Origin: Lacibacter cauensis
GTDB lineage: Bacteria > Bacteroidota > Bacteroidia > Chitinophagales > Chitinophagaceae
DNA length: 64,000 bases
Direction of reading: 5' to 3'
Assembly: GCF_007830055.1 (NCBI RefSeq)
Contig: NZ_VLLE01000002.1
Coordinates: 135,953 to 199,952 of the forward strand
Positions 17,152 to 26,770 of this stretch are shown here, piece by piece. Numbering within the stretch: position 1 is the first letter of the stretch; each line of letters starts with the position of its first letter. A program made the translations under genes and the position numbers. The notes below the pieces were generated by a model. That model was not told where the DNA came from, did not search any database, and saw only the letters and a program-made list of their open reading frames with translations.

Positions 17152-18231
17152 ATGTCAACTTTCTCCAAAGCACTGTTGTTGCTGTGTTTTGCTGTTGCGC
17201 AATTCGCTGCAGTTGCACAAAAATCTTACAACACACAAATCAGGGAAGCTTCTTCCGCATTTATCCAAACGCTGAGTCCTTTGCAGAAAAAATCGGCCTT
17301 GCTTTCGTTTGATGACACTGCCCGGATTCAGTGGAATAACCTTCCGGTTGGCTTACGGGCAAGAGCCGGCATCAGCATTGGTGATATGACGGAACCGCAA
17401 CGGCAGTTACTGCACCGAATTCTTTCTGCTTCACTCAGCTCGCAGGGATACCTCAAAGCAACAGGCATTATGCATCTCGATAATCTGCTGAATGTATTTG
17501 TTGATACAGCTTATGCACGTAAAGAGTTCAATGATACGGTGCGGCAGTTTTTGGTTAACCTTAAGTGGACGCATCGCAATTATTACCTGGCTTTTTTTGG
17601 TTCGCCATCCGATAAAAATTTTGGCTACAAAATCGAAGGGCATCATCTTTCGGTGAACTACACATTTAGCGGCGACAAGATTGCTGTTACGCCCTGGTTC
17701 ATCGGAACCGATCCTGCAGAAATGATGATGACCGAATATGCAGGTTGGCGTGTGCTCGGGCAGGAAGAGGATCTTGGGCTCCAGTTAATACATGCACTAA
17801 CGCCGGCGCAGCAGAAAAAAGCAACCATGCAGGCAGATGTACCCGGCGATATTATTACGGGCGCTGAAACCGGTAAACGTTTAATTGATTACTGGGGTAT
17901 TAAAGGATCGGAATTAACCAATGAGCAAAAAGCACTACTGCAATACATCATCCGTGAATATGTGTTTAACCTGGAATATGATAAGGCAAGTGCCGAGTAT
18001 GCTAAAATTGTAAAGGCGGGTATTGACAATGTTTATTTTGGATGGATAGGCCCTTACGAGGAAAGCAAGGCACACTATTTTATTTTGAACGGACCAACCT
18101 TTTTAATTGAGTTTGATAATGCTGGCGGTCCACGCAGAGAAGGGAATCATATTCATACCATCTGGCGTGAAAAAGGAAATGAGTACGGCGAAGATGTGTT
18201 GAAGAAACATTATTTGCAGGAGAAGCATTGA
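17152..18231 (+). CDS. DUF3500 family secreted protein
   Basis: A 359-residue exported protein matching DUF3500. The signal peptide ends at AVAQK. Conserved blocks are LQKKSALLSFDDTARIQWNN, QLLHRILSASLSSQGYLKA, the HHLSVNYTF strand, GWRVLGQEEDLGLQLIHAL and the C-terminal FDNAGGPRREGNHIHTIWRE. The HH and HIH segments hint at a metal site, but the family's activity is not established to my knowledge. The gene is alone. The 263 bases upstream show no other gene. Confidence 0.88.
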   Translation: MSTFSKALLLLCFAVAQFAAVAQKSYNTQIREASSAFIQTLSPLQKKSALLSFDDTARIQWNNLPVGLRARAGISIGDMTEPQRQLLHRILSASLSSQGYLKATGIMHLDNLLNVFVDTAYARKEFNDTVRQFLVNLKWTHRNYYLAFFGSPSDKNFGYKIEGHHLSVNYTFSGDKIAVTPWFIGTDPAEMMMTEYAGWRVLGQEEDLGLQLIHALTPAQQKKATMQADVPGDIITGAETGKRLIDYWGIKGSELTNEQKALLQYIIREYVFNLEYDKASAEYAKIVKAGIDNVYFGWIGPYEESKAHYFILNGPTFLIEFDNAGGPRREGNHIHTIWREKGNEYGEDVLKKHYLQEKH

Positions 18232-18337
18232 TGAGTAAGGAAACAAGTTTATTCACGAGCATTGTTGTAGCTGTTCATTTGTTGCAATAGCAGTTTTTCC
18301 TTTAGTTTTGATTTTTTAAAAGGATAAAAAGGCAAAT

Positions 18338-18565
18338 ATGGCAACAACAAAAATTACGGTTAACAGCAACGGTTCGTTAAAGGTGGAAGGGGATTTTGAA
18401 GTGGTGGATAAAAACGGGAATGTGTACAATTTGCAGGGCAGGGAAATTATTTCTTTTTGCCGCTGTGGTTTATCGAAGAACAAACCATTTTGCGATGGAT
18501 CGCATAAAGGGCATTTCGAACACGAAGCAGTTGCGTTTGATCTGCCACCGAAAAAAACAGTTTAA
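18338..18565 (+). CDS. CDGSH iron-sulfur domain protein
   Basis: A 75-residue protein with one CDGSH iron-sulfur domain. FCRCGLSKNKPFCDGSHKGH provides the three Cys and one His that hold a 2Fe-2S cluster (CxC, then CDGSH). The first 30 residues form a short strand-rich cap. Small bacterial members are cytosolic redox or cluster-transfer proteins. A strong terminator follows directly. Confidence 0.95.
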   Translation: MATTKITVNSNGSLKVEGDFEVVDKNGNVYNLQGREIISFCRCGLSKNKPFCDGSHKGHFEHEAVAFDLPPKKTV

Positions 18566-18575
18566 GATCTATTTG

Positions 18576-18607
18576 AAAGGGTTGCGAAAAGCAACCCTTT
18601 TATTTTT
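18576..18607 (+). terminator. rho-independent terminator after the CDGSH gene
   Basis: AAAGGGTTGC (18576-18585) pairs perfectly with GCAACCCTTT (18591-18600) around GAAAA, followed by TATTTTT. It lies 11 bases past the CDGSH stop codon. Confidence 0.92.
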
Positions 18608-18625
18608 AATAGAATAATTTCCGGG

Positions 18626-18838
18626 TTACTTCAAAATAGAAATATACAGGTCCTCCACCTTCTTGCGGGCCCAAGGGGTTTTACGTAAAAAAGTAAGACT
18701 CGATTTAATGCTGGGATTACTGTTAAAACAGTTGATTCGGATAATCTGCCCCAGCTCTTTCCAGCCAAAATGATCTACAAGAGTAGTTACAATCATTTCC
18801 AGCGTTTTGCCGTGCAGGGGATCGTTCGATTGATGCAT
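18626..18838 (-). CDS. VF530-family protein (DUF2132)
   Basis: A 70-residue protein matching the VF530 family over its full length ([51 protein letters not shown]). The family is a small helical fold described as DNA-binding-like. Its cellular role is not known. It is convergent with the CDGSH gene and shares the terminator region. Confidence 0.92.
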   Translation of the reverse strand: MHQSNDPLHGKTLEMIVTTLVDHFGWKELGQIIRINCFNSNPSIKSSLTFLRKTPWARKKVEDLYISILK

Positions 18839-18959
18839 GTGTAAAGTTTACGCACTGCAAAGAACCGATATTTTGGAATGAAATTCAACTTTCATACAAT
18901 TAAAAATCGATCATCATCCCGGAAGCTTAAGGCGAAAGAAAGAGTATCTTCATGTTCTC

Positions 18960-19748
18960 ATGGTTGTAGTGTTTCAGATCATCATGGCGTTGTTGTTGAT
19001 TGTGCTGATCATCCTCATCAGCTTCCGCATTGGCCGGCCAAAGCATCATACGCCTTTGCCGGAGAATTATAAAGAACTGCTGAACGATTATGTAAAATTT
19101 TACCGGGCGTTAACTGAAGAAAACAAAGAAGCGTTTGAAAAACGGGTGGAGCAATTTTTATCGGGGGTAAAAATAACCGGTGTACAGGCAGAGGTGGAAG
19201 ACTTGGATAAAATACTGATTGCTGCAGGTGCTGTTATCCCGGTATTTGCTATTCTCGATTGGCAATACATGAACCTGCACGAAGTGTTGCTGTACCCCGG
19301 TGCATTCAATGCCGATTTCGATCAGCATGGTACAGATCGGAACATAGCAGGCATGGTCGGTACAGGCCCTTTACAAAATGTAATGGTGCTTACCAAATGG
19401 CAACTGCGGCAAGGATTTATACATGCCGACAGTAACCGCAATACGGCCATACATGAGTTTGTACACCTGGTAGATAAAATGGATGGTACAACAGATGGTG
19501 TTCCGGAAATTATTTTAGAACGGAAGTATACAGAGCGTTGGAAGCAACTGATGAACGAGACGATCATGCAAATGAAAACAGAAGGATCGGATATTGATAT
19601 GTATGCAGCAACCAATACGGCTGAATTTTTTGCTGTGATTGCTGAATATTTTTTCGAACAACCGGGTTTGTTGCAACAGTATCATCCCGAATTATTTGAA
19701 ATGCTGGAACGTATTTTCCAGACACGAAAGTTGCAAACTTTTTTATAG
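18960..19748 (+). CDS. MtfA-like zinc peptidase (M90 family)
   Basis: A 262-residue protein. An N-terminal transmembrane helix (residues 2-23) is followed by an MtfA-type domain. The zinc motif is NTAIHEFVHLVDKMDGTTDG (HExxH with the MDG downstream), and a further Glu lies in TAEFFAVIAEYFFEQP. The last two thirds match the M90 family, whose E. coli member MtfA is a peptidase that titrates the Mlc repressor. Here a membrane anchor is present, so the partner may differ. ATG 18960 includes the whole helix; ATG 18984 is possible. Confidence 0.88.
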   Translation: MVVVFQIIMALLLIVLIILISFRIGRPKHHTPLPENYKELLNDYVKFYRALTEENKEAFEKRVEQFLSGVKITGVQAEVEDLDKILIAAGAVIPVFAILDWQYMNLHEVLLYPGAFNADFDQHGTDRNIAGMVGTGPLQNVMVLTKWQLRQGFIHADSNRNTAIHEFVHLVDKMDGTTDGVPEIILERKYTERWKQLMNETIMQMKTEGSDIDMYAATNTAEFFAVIAEYFFEQPGLLQQYHPELFEMLERIFQTRKLQTFL

Positions 19749-19878
19749 GCTATTCGCAGGACGTATATCAGTAGAACTGCTTACTTATATGATTATTTTT
19801 TCTTCTATTATTTGTTATTCTGTAAAAGAACATTTAATTTAAACATGCAATCTATCTGTTAATCTAAATTGCTTTGCT

Positions 19879-20172
19879 ATGAACAATTCTGCCATTACCC
19901 CGATGGTACAGGAAACACTTTCTGCATGGTATAGATTTGATGATGCTACATTCCAGGTAATGATTTACTTGTCTTCCTGTAAAAAGCAATGCTGCTTTTA
20001 TCATGAAAAACTTGGTGAAGTACGTATTGATAAAGAAAGTGAAACACTGCATTCATTTACAAAGCCACTTACAGATCACTACAAACACTTTTTGCTATCG
20101 GTGGTGCAGCAGTGGAAGCACCAGTTTCCTCACTATCAAATGGATGAGCAGAAAATAAAACAGCACCTGTAA
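19879..20172 (+). CDS. uncharacterised small protein
   Basis: A 97-residue soluble protein with three Cys in a CKKQCCF cluster and two amphipathic segments (LTDHYKHFLLSVVQQWK near the end). I do not recognise a family. Codon use resembles its neighbours, and the frame lies neatly between the MtfA-like and YqgE genes, so it is probably real. Confidence 0.6.
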   Translation: MNNSAITPMVQETLSAWYRFDDATFQVMIYLSSCKKQCCFYHEKLGEVRIDKESETLHSFTKPLTDHYKHFLLSVVQQWKHQFPHYQMDEQKIKQHL

Positions 20173-20260
20173 AGCTCAATGATTTTCCTGCTTGCTGCCC
20201 GCCGTCATTGGATTCTCTTCGATGTAGTTTGTAAATTGTAGCGCAAATAAAACAACGGAT

Positions 20261-20737
20261 ATGAATATAAAGGCGGGCACGATCATCATCAGCACAGCTT
20301 TGCTGGATGATTCTGAGTTTGAAAAGGTAGCCATCGTTATCACCGAGCATAACGAAAAGGGCGCTGTTGGTTATGTGTTCAACCAACCTTTCCCACGAAA
20401 CTTTAATGAACTTGAAGAATTTAAACATTCAATTCCTGTACCCTTGTATGCAGGAGGTCCGGTGCAGACAGATATGCTTTATTTTATGCATTGTCGTCCC
20501 GATTTAGTTGAAGGAGGTGATCTGGTAGCTGCAGATGTGTATATGAACGGTGATTTTAGAAAAGCAGTACAGCTGCTGAACAACGGTACATTAAGTATAC
20601 ATGAAGTGCGGCTGTTTATCGGCTACTGTGGATGGGATGCAGGCGAATTGGAAGCGGAATTAGAAGAGGGTAGCTGGGAGGTAACCAATGCGCCGATAGA
20701 TTTGGTTTTTGCTGCATCGGTAACAGAACTGTGGTAG
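20261..20737 (+). CDS. YqgE/AlgH family protein
   Basis: A 158-residue member of the YqgE/AlgH family. MNIKAGTIIISTALLDDSEF, GAVGYVFNQPFPR, VPLYAGGPVQTDMLYFMH and RLFIGYCGWDAGELEAELEE are the conserved blocks across its full length. Members are conserved cytosolic proteins; the biochemical activity is not established. It ends before a convergent hairpin that it shares with the T9SS cargo gene. Confidence 0.94.
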   Translation: MNIKAGTIIISTALLDDSEFEKVAIVITEHNEKGAVGYVFNQPFPRNFNELEEFKHSIPVPLYAGGPVQTDMLYFMHCRPDLVEGGDLVAADVYMNGDFRKAVQLLNNGTLSIHEVRLFIGYCGWDAGELEAELEEGSWEVTNAPIDLVFAASVTELW

Positions 20738-20805
20738 AAGTTGCATGCTGCGGTATCATATTGATGACGTTATTAAAACATTTCCAAACGTATCTGGTTA
20801 CAGAA

Positions 20806-20839
20806 CCAATCAAGGCCATCATTCGATGGCCTTGATTGG
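20806..20839. terminator. hairpin between convergent genes
   Basis: CCAATCAAGGCCATC (20806-20820) and GATGGCCTTGATTGG (20825-20839) form a perfect 15-bp stem with an ATTC loop. No long T-run is present on either strand, so it is a structural bidirectional terminator at best. Its position between two stop codons supports that role. Confidence 0.7.
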
Positions 20840-20858
20840 TTGGAAAAGAAATTAAAAT

Positions 20859-22484
20859 TTAGTCTTTTGTAATTTTCTGAATATTGCCGCTGCTTAACTG
20901 CAAAATGTACATACCGGCGGCATATTTACTCATATCAACAGTAAAACTTTGTTGCGTAATTGTAAATTGTTGTAGTGTACGTCCTTCTTTATCTAACAGG
21001 CGTGCAGTAGAACCAACATCAGTACGACTTACAGAGACCGTCATACTGGATATCACGGGATTCGGGAAAATGCTGATGCTTGTATTTTGTCTGTTGTACA
21101 ATTTAATTATGGATGAATAAGTAGTATGCCCATTCAAATCAATCTGCTTTATGCGATAAAATGTTGTTTGGTTATTTATTTCCTGATCGGTAATACGGTA
21201 ATTGTTTATACCAGTACCCGTACTGTTTACCTCAATTAGCTTTGTAAATTGTATTCCGTTACTGCTTTTCTCTACTACATATTGAAACACATCTCTTTCG
21301 TCAACCTTCCATGTTAGCACAGCTTTATTTTCTGTGTTTACATGACCATTAACCTGTAACCACGAAACGGGGAGTGTTGTACTGTTCGTTTTAATAAAGA
21401 AACCGCTAAACCCATTCACATCTATGCTTACTGCCCAACGGTTGTTCGTGGCATCCCATACAATATCGGTATCAACGGGGTCGAGGGTCACTACCGTACT
21501 GGTATAAGTATTTGGCAAACCGGTATTATTGTTACTTGTACCCGATCTTTTTTCAATAAGCAAATTAGCTTTTCCGCTATTGTCTGTTGGTCCCGTAGGA
21601 AGTTTGGTACTGTGAATTGCGTTGTAAGCATCAAATTCTGCCTGCGAAAAATAAAGTGTAACTCTTCCTGTAGCTGTAGATGCATTTGTTGCAGGGGTAA
21701 TTTCGTAATGGCGTTTTACATAACCATAAGGCTGGGTACTTTCAATCCACACCTTTGCCGTTGTTGAGCCTGTAATAGGTTGAGCCCCTGATGCTGTTAC
21801 TTTACAAATCAGTTTTGTGCAACCATCTCCGTATATCGTACTGCCTGCACCATTTTGAGAAATGACCGGGGTAACAGCATTGCTGTTCGACAGGGTTGCA
21901 TTTTCGTTGAGTGCACCTACATAATAACGTACAGTACCATTAAATAATCTGTAACTGTAGGTAGAGCCGAACGGATAGGATTTACCTACACCACCTGTCA
22001 TAGTTAAGTTGGCATCTGTTACCAGCGTTACATTGGTAGCAGCGGAACTTGTATAGTTCAATCCGCCGCTGGCTGTATTGGTAACATAAAATCCATAGGT
22101 TTCACCGGCAGGAATGGTAACACTTAAGGGAATAGGAATATCGGTAGGTACATTATTTGCAGCTGCATATAAACTGGTTACACTACCGCCTAAGGTCCAG
22201 GCGGCAGCATTGGTTTCGGAGCCAACATAGGTTCCTGCTTTGTAATAAATTTCATACTTGGCAGTAGTGCCTCCATAAAGGTTTGCATAAAAACCTGTAA
22301 CAGTTATTGTGTTGATAGCTGTTATATTAAACATGGCTCCTCTTGATCCGTTGTTACTGGCGTAAGAGGTAGCAGCGGTATTATCTGTACACTGTGCTTC
22401 GGTTTTTTTAATGAAAAGAAATTGTGTAGATAGGATAGCTATTGCAAAAAGGCTACCCTTGAAAAAAGAAATGCTTTTTTTCAT
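20859..22484 (-). CDS. secreted protein with T9SS type A sorting domain
   Basis: A 541-residue exported protein. Residues 1-35 are an SPI signal (ISFFKGSLFAIAILSTQFLF). The middle is rich in Ser, Thr, Asn and Gly with beta-sandwich character and no catalytic motif I can name. Residues about 380-450 resemble a fibronectin-like module (LPVSWLQVNGHVNTENKAVL). The C-terminal 75 residues are a type IX sorting domain: ISIFPNPVISSMTVSV, then DMSKYAAGMYILQLSSGN. It should be exported by T9SS and attached to the cell surface or released. The start is taken at the signal peptide rather than the frame opening at 22544. Confidence 0.9.
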   Translation of the reverse strand: MKKSISFFKGSLFAIAILSTQFLFIKKTEAQCTDNTAATSYASNNGSRGAMFNITAINTITVTGFYANLYGGTTAKYEIYYKAGTYVGSETNAAAWTLGGSVTSLYAAANNVPTDIPIPLSVTIPAGETYGFYVTNTASGGLNYTSSAATNVTLVTDANLTMTGGVGKSYPFGSTYSYRLFNGTVRYYVGALNENATLSNSNAVTPVISQNGAGSTIYGDGCTKLICKVTASGAQPITGSTTAKVWIESTQPYGYVKRHYEITPATNASTATGRVTLYFSQAEFDAYNAIHSTKLPTGPTDNSGKANLLIEKRSGTSNNNTGLPNTYTSTVVTLDPVDTDIVWDATNNRWAVSIDVNGFSGFFIKTNSTTLPVSWLQVNGHVNTENKAVLTWKVDERDVFQYVVEKSSNGIQFTKLIEVNSTGTGINNYRITDQEINNQTTFYRIKQIDLNGHTTYSSIIKLYNRQNTSISIFPNPVISSMTVSVSRTDVGSTARLLDKEGRTLQQFTITQQSFTVDMSKYAAGMYILQLSSGNIQKITKD

Positions 22485-23251
22485 AAGATGGTTTTGTGGA
22501 TTTAGAATTTGGGTTGCAGTGGGTGCTGCGTATTTGAAAAGCAAGATATATGCAAAAAATGGGATGTTTATAATGCCCGATATACTTTAGTACACTATGT
22601 TTTTTAATTAAGTGTAATTTCCTAATATCAGATAATTGGAAGCAGTAGCATTTAAAAATATAAGTACGTACTTTTAATAAAATGAATGGCTGTTAGTCCC
22701 ACCGGGTATTTTGAAAATGCTTTACGGGTGTTCCTTTAAACAGGATGCTGTATCTCAATACTTCTTCAACAGCAGACTTTTATCGGGTATGGTAAATGGA
22801 GTACTTGCACTATCACAAAAAGCAGTCGTTTGCTGTGTCGTTTTCCTTGTTATGCCTAGAACAATCAACATGAGCAGGTTTTTCAAAGCGCTGTTACAAT
22901 CAAGCGCAATAGCACTTATCTTTTTCTTTCTGGCAACATACTCCGTTGCCCGGTAACTGTAGGAAAAGCTGGTGCTTCAGTATACTCTTTCAATCACTAA
23001 ACCAGGTGAATATCGTTATCATGATGCGTTGCAGACAAGTGGTTGGTAGGAATATTCGATGAAGTTGAAATTACCGAAATGGACACCCGGCTATTACCGG
23101 TTGAGTTTGTACGCAGGGCAGGTGCAACGCCCATGCAGGAGGCCATTCTGCAGGCATGGATCAATGGACAGTAGAGTTATTGCTCATCTGTTTTAACCGG
23201 TCGTTTGCAATCCTGCAGTAAATATTTTATCTTATTCCAGTTAAACTGCAT
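22485..23251. other. long intergenic region, possible gene remnant
   Basis: This 767-base gap lies between divergent genes. A small open frame at 22711-22956 has no family match or start support and I do not call it. At 22970-23174 the DNA reads as protein-like fragments in changing frames. One frame at 23059 gives MKLKLPKWTPGYYRL, which resembles the N-terminal motif of M61-family peptidases. An overlapping frame gives LVGIFDEVEITEMDTRLLPV and runs to a stop at 23174. It may be a decayed gene. Confidence 0.45.
22970..23174 (+). pseudogene. possible degraded gene fragment (M61-like motif)
   Basis: An LQYTLSITKP segment is followed by stops, and then by KLPKWTPGYYRL in a different frame. Both phrases resemble the beginning of M61 (glycyl aminopeptidase/PDZ) proteins, where they lie about 40 residues apart as here. 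A competing reading in a third frame ends AGATPMQEAILQAWINGQ. No reading is intact and no start codon serves it, so this is only a candidate remnant. Confidence 0.3.
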
Positions 23252-26200
23252 ATGAGAAAATATTTATCAGCCATTCTGCTGCTGTTCGTCTGTGTTGCTA
23301 CAGTTGCGCAGCAACAAGCACCCCGCATTTTTGCCGTTGTAGCCGGCGTGTCGGAATATGCCAGCAAAGGCATCACCACATTGCGTTATGCCAATAAAGA
23401 TGCGGAAGCGTTTGCCAATTATTTACGCACTAAAAAAGGCGGACAAATCCAGGAAGAAAATCTGCGGCTTTTACTCAACGAAAAAGCAACAACGGCTGCT
23501 ATTTACGAAGCACTCAACTGGCTAACCGAAGAAGTAAAAGAAAACGACCTGGTGTATTTCTATTTTGCCGGTCATGGCGACAGGGAAAGTAATACTATTT
23601 TTAAACTTGGTTTTTTATTGACCTATAATACACCCCGTACCAACTATATCAACAATGCCGTGCGTATTGAAGATGTAAACCGGTTTGCTACTACACTATC
23701 GGTTGACAATAAAGCAAAGGTGATCATCATTACAGATGCCTGTCATTCCGGATCTCTAACCGGTACTTCTTTCCGTGAAAACTTTTTAAAAGCAGAACAG
23801 CAACGTACAGCCCGGAATAATGAAATACGGATTACTTCCTGCGGGCCGGAAGAATTGGCCATGGAAGATGAAGCATGGGGTGGAGGCAGAGGTGTTTTTT
23901 CGTATTACCTGGTAAACGGCTTGTTGGGCTTTGCTGCAAATAGTACAGAGAATGTAATTAGAGTGAAAGACATCCGCAATTATCTTGATTCTTCATTTGC
24001 AAAAGACCCAATATTACTTCGTGAAAAACATCAGCAGAAACCGGTTGTAAGCGGTCCCGATATGTTTCAGCTTGCATTTCGTAATAACGAGTTGCTTGTG
24101 CAGCAACGTCAGGCACCGGTGAGTGCAGCTGTAATGCCTGCTCCTGTTGCAGGTGCTTCATTAAATCTTACAACATTTGAATTGTTGGAGAAAGCAGATG
24201 AGGAGTTGAAGCGTAGTAAAATTTATAATTCTATTCCTTACGATTCCTTGTTGAAACTGCCCGAAAACAGCATTGCTCCTGCCATTGTATCCCTGCATCT
24301 TCAAAAGATGGAAGGCGATCTTGTGCAAGCGAACGGTACCGACTTCAATGAAATCAGTAAAACCATTCATTATTTCAAACAAGTAAAGCAATTGCTTGAA
24401 TCAGATGAAACATCTTTAAAAAAATTAAACAGCAAACTGGTTATTCTGCTGCACAATCATGCACAGGAAGTAATCAACAAATACCTCGAAGGGGATGCAG
24501 CAGAACTGGAGAAAAGAAGGTATTACAATGCAGCATCCAATGGATATGATATGTATCCGAAGCTGTATGCGTTGGCGTTGAAGTTAACTGATCCGGATAA
24601 TTCTTATATGCAACATATTCTGCAGGTAAACCAATATTATTTTGGTGGTGTTGCTTTGCTGTTGAAAATTCCGTTAACGAAAGATCCTTCGGCTTTAATT
24701 GAAAAAGCATTTCAGCTGGAGCAAAAAGCATTGGAGCTGGAAACAGAAGCGCCTTACATCTACAATACTTTGGGTGTTTTGTATTGGTATAAACAGAAGT
24801 TTAAAAATGCGGAGGAAATGTATTTGAAGGCAGCTGATCTGTCGCCGCAATGGGCCATACCCTGGAGTAATTTGCTGAGTTTATATACTGCACAGAAAAA
24901 CTATAAAGCTGCCGCAGACGCTTTTGCAAAGGCAAGACAGCTTGGAGCAGAAAATTCGGATGTATACGCCAACGCCGGTTGGTTATACGAGGCGCAACAG
25001 AATTTTTTGTTTGCAGAAGAAATGCAGCGCAAAAGTATTTTTTATAACTCCAGACATTTTTATCCCTTCGAACGACTTGCGGCTGTTTATACAAAAACAA
25101 CCAACTATGCTTTAGCCGATTCGTTTTATTATGAAGCAGACTTACGGAAGCGGGGTTTTAATTTTACCAAACCCGGTATTACGGTTGTGATGGCACCTTT
25201 TATCAATTTATTACCACCACCTGTAGTTTGCCCGTTCGATTCGATTGATGTAGATAAAAATGATGTTGCCGGTTATTATGCATGGGGTAAATATTATTTC
25301 GATAGGAGGATGTATACGAATGCAATTACGAAATGGAAACATGTAATTGAGCTCAATAAAAAAGATCCCATCATTTATCATCACCTGGGTAAAGCTTACT
25401 TTGCTTTGCGTGATTGGCCCTCGGCAGATGTGATGTTTAACCTTGCTAATAGTTATCGCATGAGTGAAGAAGACTTTGCAAGCTATTCCGATTCGATTAT
25501 AGCAAGATCGGTTTTAAAGTTAGATACCAGTTGTATGAACGGTACCTATAAGAAGGCATATTACGACCTGAAGTTTAATGACCAGCTGATGGCATCTATG
25601 TACGACCATTGGAATCATTACACAGAAGCAGAATATTACTACCGGAAGCTGATTGCGGCTGAACCGGATAATTTTATACATCATAAACGCTTTTGGCTGA
25701 TGCTGGATCGTATAGGTCGCTATTATGATGAAGAAGAAGTGATTCAGCTGTTTCGTAAAAACGAAAAAAAAGATGTCGGTAAGCATGAGTTATATGCTTT
25801 TTATCAACAAATGGAAAGTACGTTTCCTGATAACCCTGAATGGCATTTAAAAGCAGGTCGTTTTTTATTTTACCTCGTAAAAGAAAAAGCTGTTAATTAT
25901 GATTATGACCGTAAAGCGCTTTTTCCTGATGCAGTAAAACCTCTTCCAATTGTATTGCACAGATATGGTGCACAAGCCATGGAGCCCGAAATGTTTGAAG
26001 AAGTAAACCGTTTTATAGAAGTAAAATATGCCTTTCCCATACAGGAACCATTAACGAATGCGATCCGTTCTTTACTAACGGCAGATTCATTAATTGCATT
26101 GAACGATTCTCTTTCGGCAGATATACATGATAAAGTAGGCGATCTTTACCGTTGGCAGGGAGTGCCTTTATTTGCTGCAACCCATTACCGCAAAAGTGTA

Positions 26201-26770
26201 CAGTTGTTACCTGCTAATTCAGGTGTACGTTTAAAGTTGATAGATGCAGATGACGAGACCTACCAGTTTACAGATGCGCTGGAAAGTTTGGATACGCTGT
26301 ACAGCCGTAACGAAATCAATTACGACAAAATGGTTTTGCTTGCGAAGTATTACCTGCACATGTCGAATTTTAAAGAAGCAGAAGTATTGTTGCAAAAAGC
26401 AATAACAGTACATCCTCATCAAATACCTGCGTTGTACGATTTGTCTGCAAGACTGTATCTGTTACAAGGCAAACATAAAGAAGCAATACAGCGTTACAAT
26501 GCATACTTACAGTTAGTGCCTAATGATGCTGCGGCCATGTACAGCATTAGCCGCATGTATGCTCAGTTGAAAGACAAGAACAAAGCATTGGATTGGTTAA
26601 AAAAATCATTTGCGAATGGGTTTAAGTACGAATGGGTACTAAAGGAAGATCCGTTGATGAAGGATCTACGTGGCACTACACAATGGAACAAACTCATAAG
26701 TAGTCAGCAAAAGCATTTCGTTAAATATCCTGCGCCAACCAATTCTTATCCGCACGAGGCTACTGAATAA
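23252..26770 (+). CDS. caspase-like (C14) peptidase with TPR repeats
   Basis: A 1172-residue exported protein. Residues 1-19 are a signal peptide. Residues about 25-270 are a caspase/metacaspase p20-like domain: IFAVVAGVSEY opens the fold, YFYFAGHGDRES gives the catalytic His108, and IIITDACHSGSLTG gives Cys164. From about 400 the protein is helical. Tetratricopeptide-like units are visible (ALELETEAPYIYNTLGVLYW, LSPQWAIPWSNLLSLYTAQ, NKKDPIIYHHLGKAYFALRD and VHPHQIPALYDLSARLYLLQ). The TPRs probably recruit the partner or substrate. The end overlaps the end of the second caspase gene by 11 bases, convergently. Confidence 0.9.
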   Translation: MRKYLSAILLLFVCVATVAQQQAPRIFAVVAGVSEYASKGITTLRYANKDAEAFANYLRTKKGGQIQEENLRLLLNEKATTAAIYEALNWLTEEVKENDLVYFYFAGHGDRESNTIFKLGFLLTYNTPRTNYINNAVRIEDVNRFATTLSVDNKAKVIIITDACHSGSLTGTSFRENFLKAEQQRTARNNEIRITSCGPEELAMEDEAWGGGRGVFSYYLVNGLLGFAANSTENVIRVKDIRNYLDSSFAKDPILLREKHQQKPVVSGPDMFQLAFRNNELLVQQRQAPVSAAVMPAPVAGASLNLTTFELLEKADEELKRSKIYNSIPYDSLLKLPENSIAPAIVSLHLQKMEGDLVQANGTDFNEISKTIHYFKQVKQLLESDETSLKKLNSKLVILLHNHAQEVINKYLEGDAAELEKRRYYNAASNGYDMYPKLYALALKLTDPDNSYMQHILQVNQYYFGGVALLLKIPLTKDPSALIEKAFQLEQKALELETEAPYIYNTLGVLYWYKQKFKNAEEMYLKAADLSPQWAIPWSNLLSLYTAQKNYKAAADAFAKARQLGAENSDVYANAGWLYEAQQNFLFAEEMQRKSIFYNSRHFYPFERLAAVYTKTTNYALADSFYYEADLRKRGFNFTKPGITVVMAPFINLLPPPVVCPFDSIDVDKNDVAGYYAWGKYYFDRRMYTNAITKWKHVIELNKKDPIIYHHLGKAYFALRDWPSADVMFNLANSYRMSEEDFASYSDSIIARSVLKLDTSCMNGTYKKAYYDLKFNDQLMASMYDHWNHYTEAEYYYRKLIAAEPDNFIHHKRFWLMLDRIGRYYDEEEVIQLFRKNEKKDVGKHELYAFYQQMESTFPDNPEWHLKAGRFLFYLVKEKAVNYDYDRKALFPDAVKPLPIVLHRYGAQAMEPEMFEEVNRFIEVKYAFPIQEPLTNAIRSLLTADSLIALNDSLSADIHDKVGDLYRWQGVPLFAATHYRKSVQLLPANSGVRLKLIDADDETYQFTDALESLDTLYSRNEINYDKMVLLAKYYLHMSNFKEAEVLLQKAITVHPHQIPALYDLSARLYLLQGKHKEAIQRYNAYLQLVPNDAAAMYSISRMYAQLKDKNKALDWLKKSFANGFKYEWVLKEDPLMKDLRGTTQWNKLISSQQKHFVKYPAPTNSYPHEATE

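Noticed and set aside
22711-22956. Short gene of 81 residues
   Set aside because: No domain or start signal; it lies in a gap that otherwise appears non-coding, and the hydrophobic end alone is not enough.
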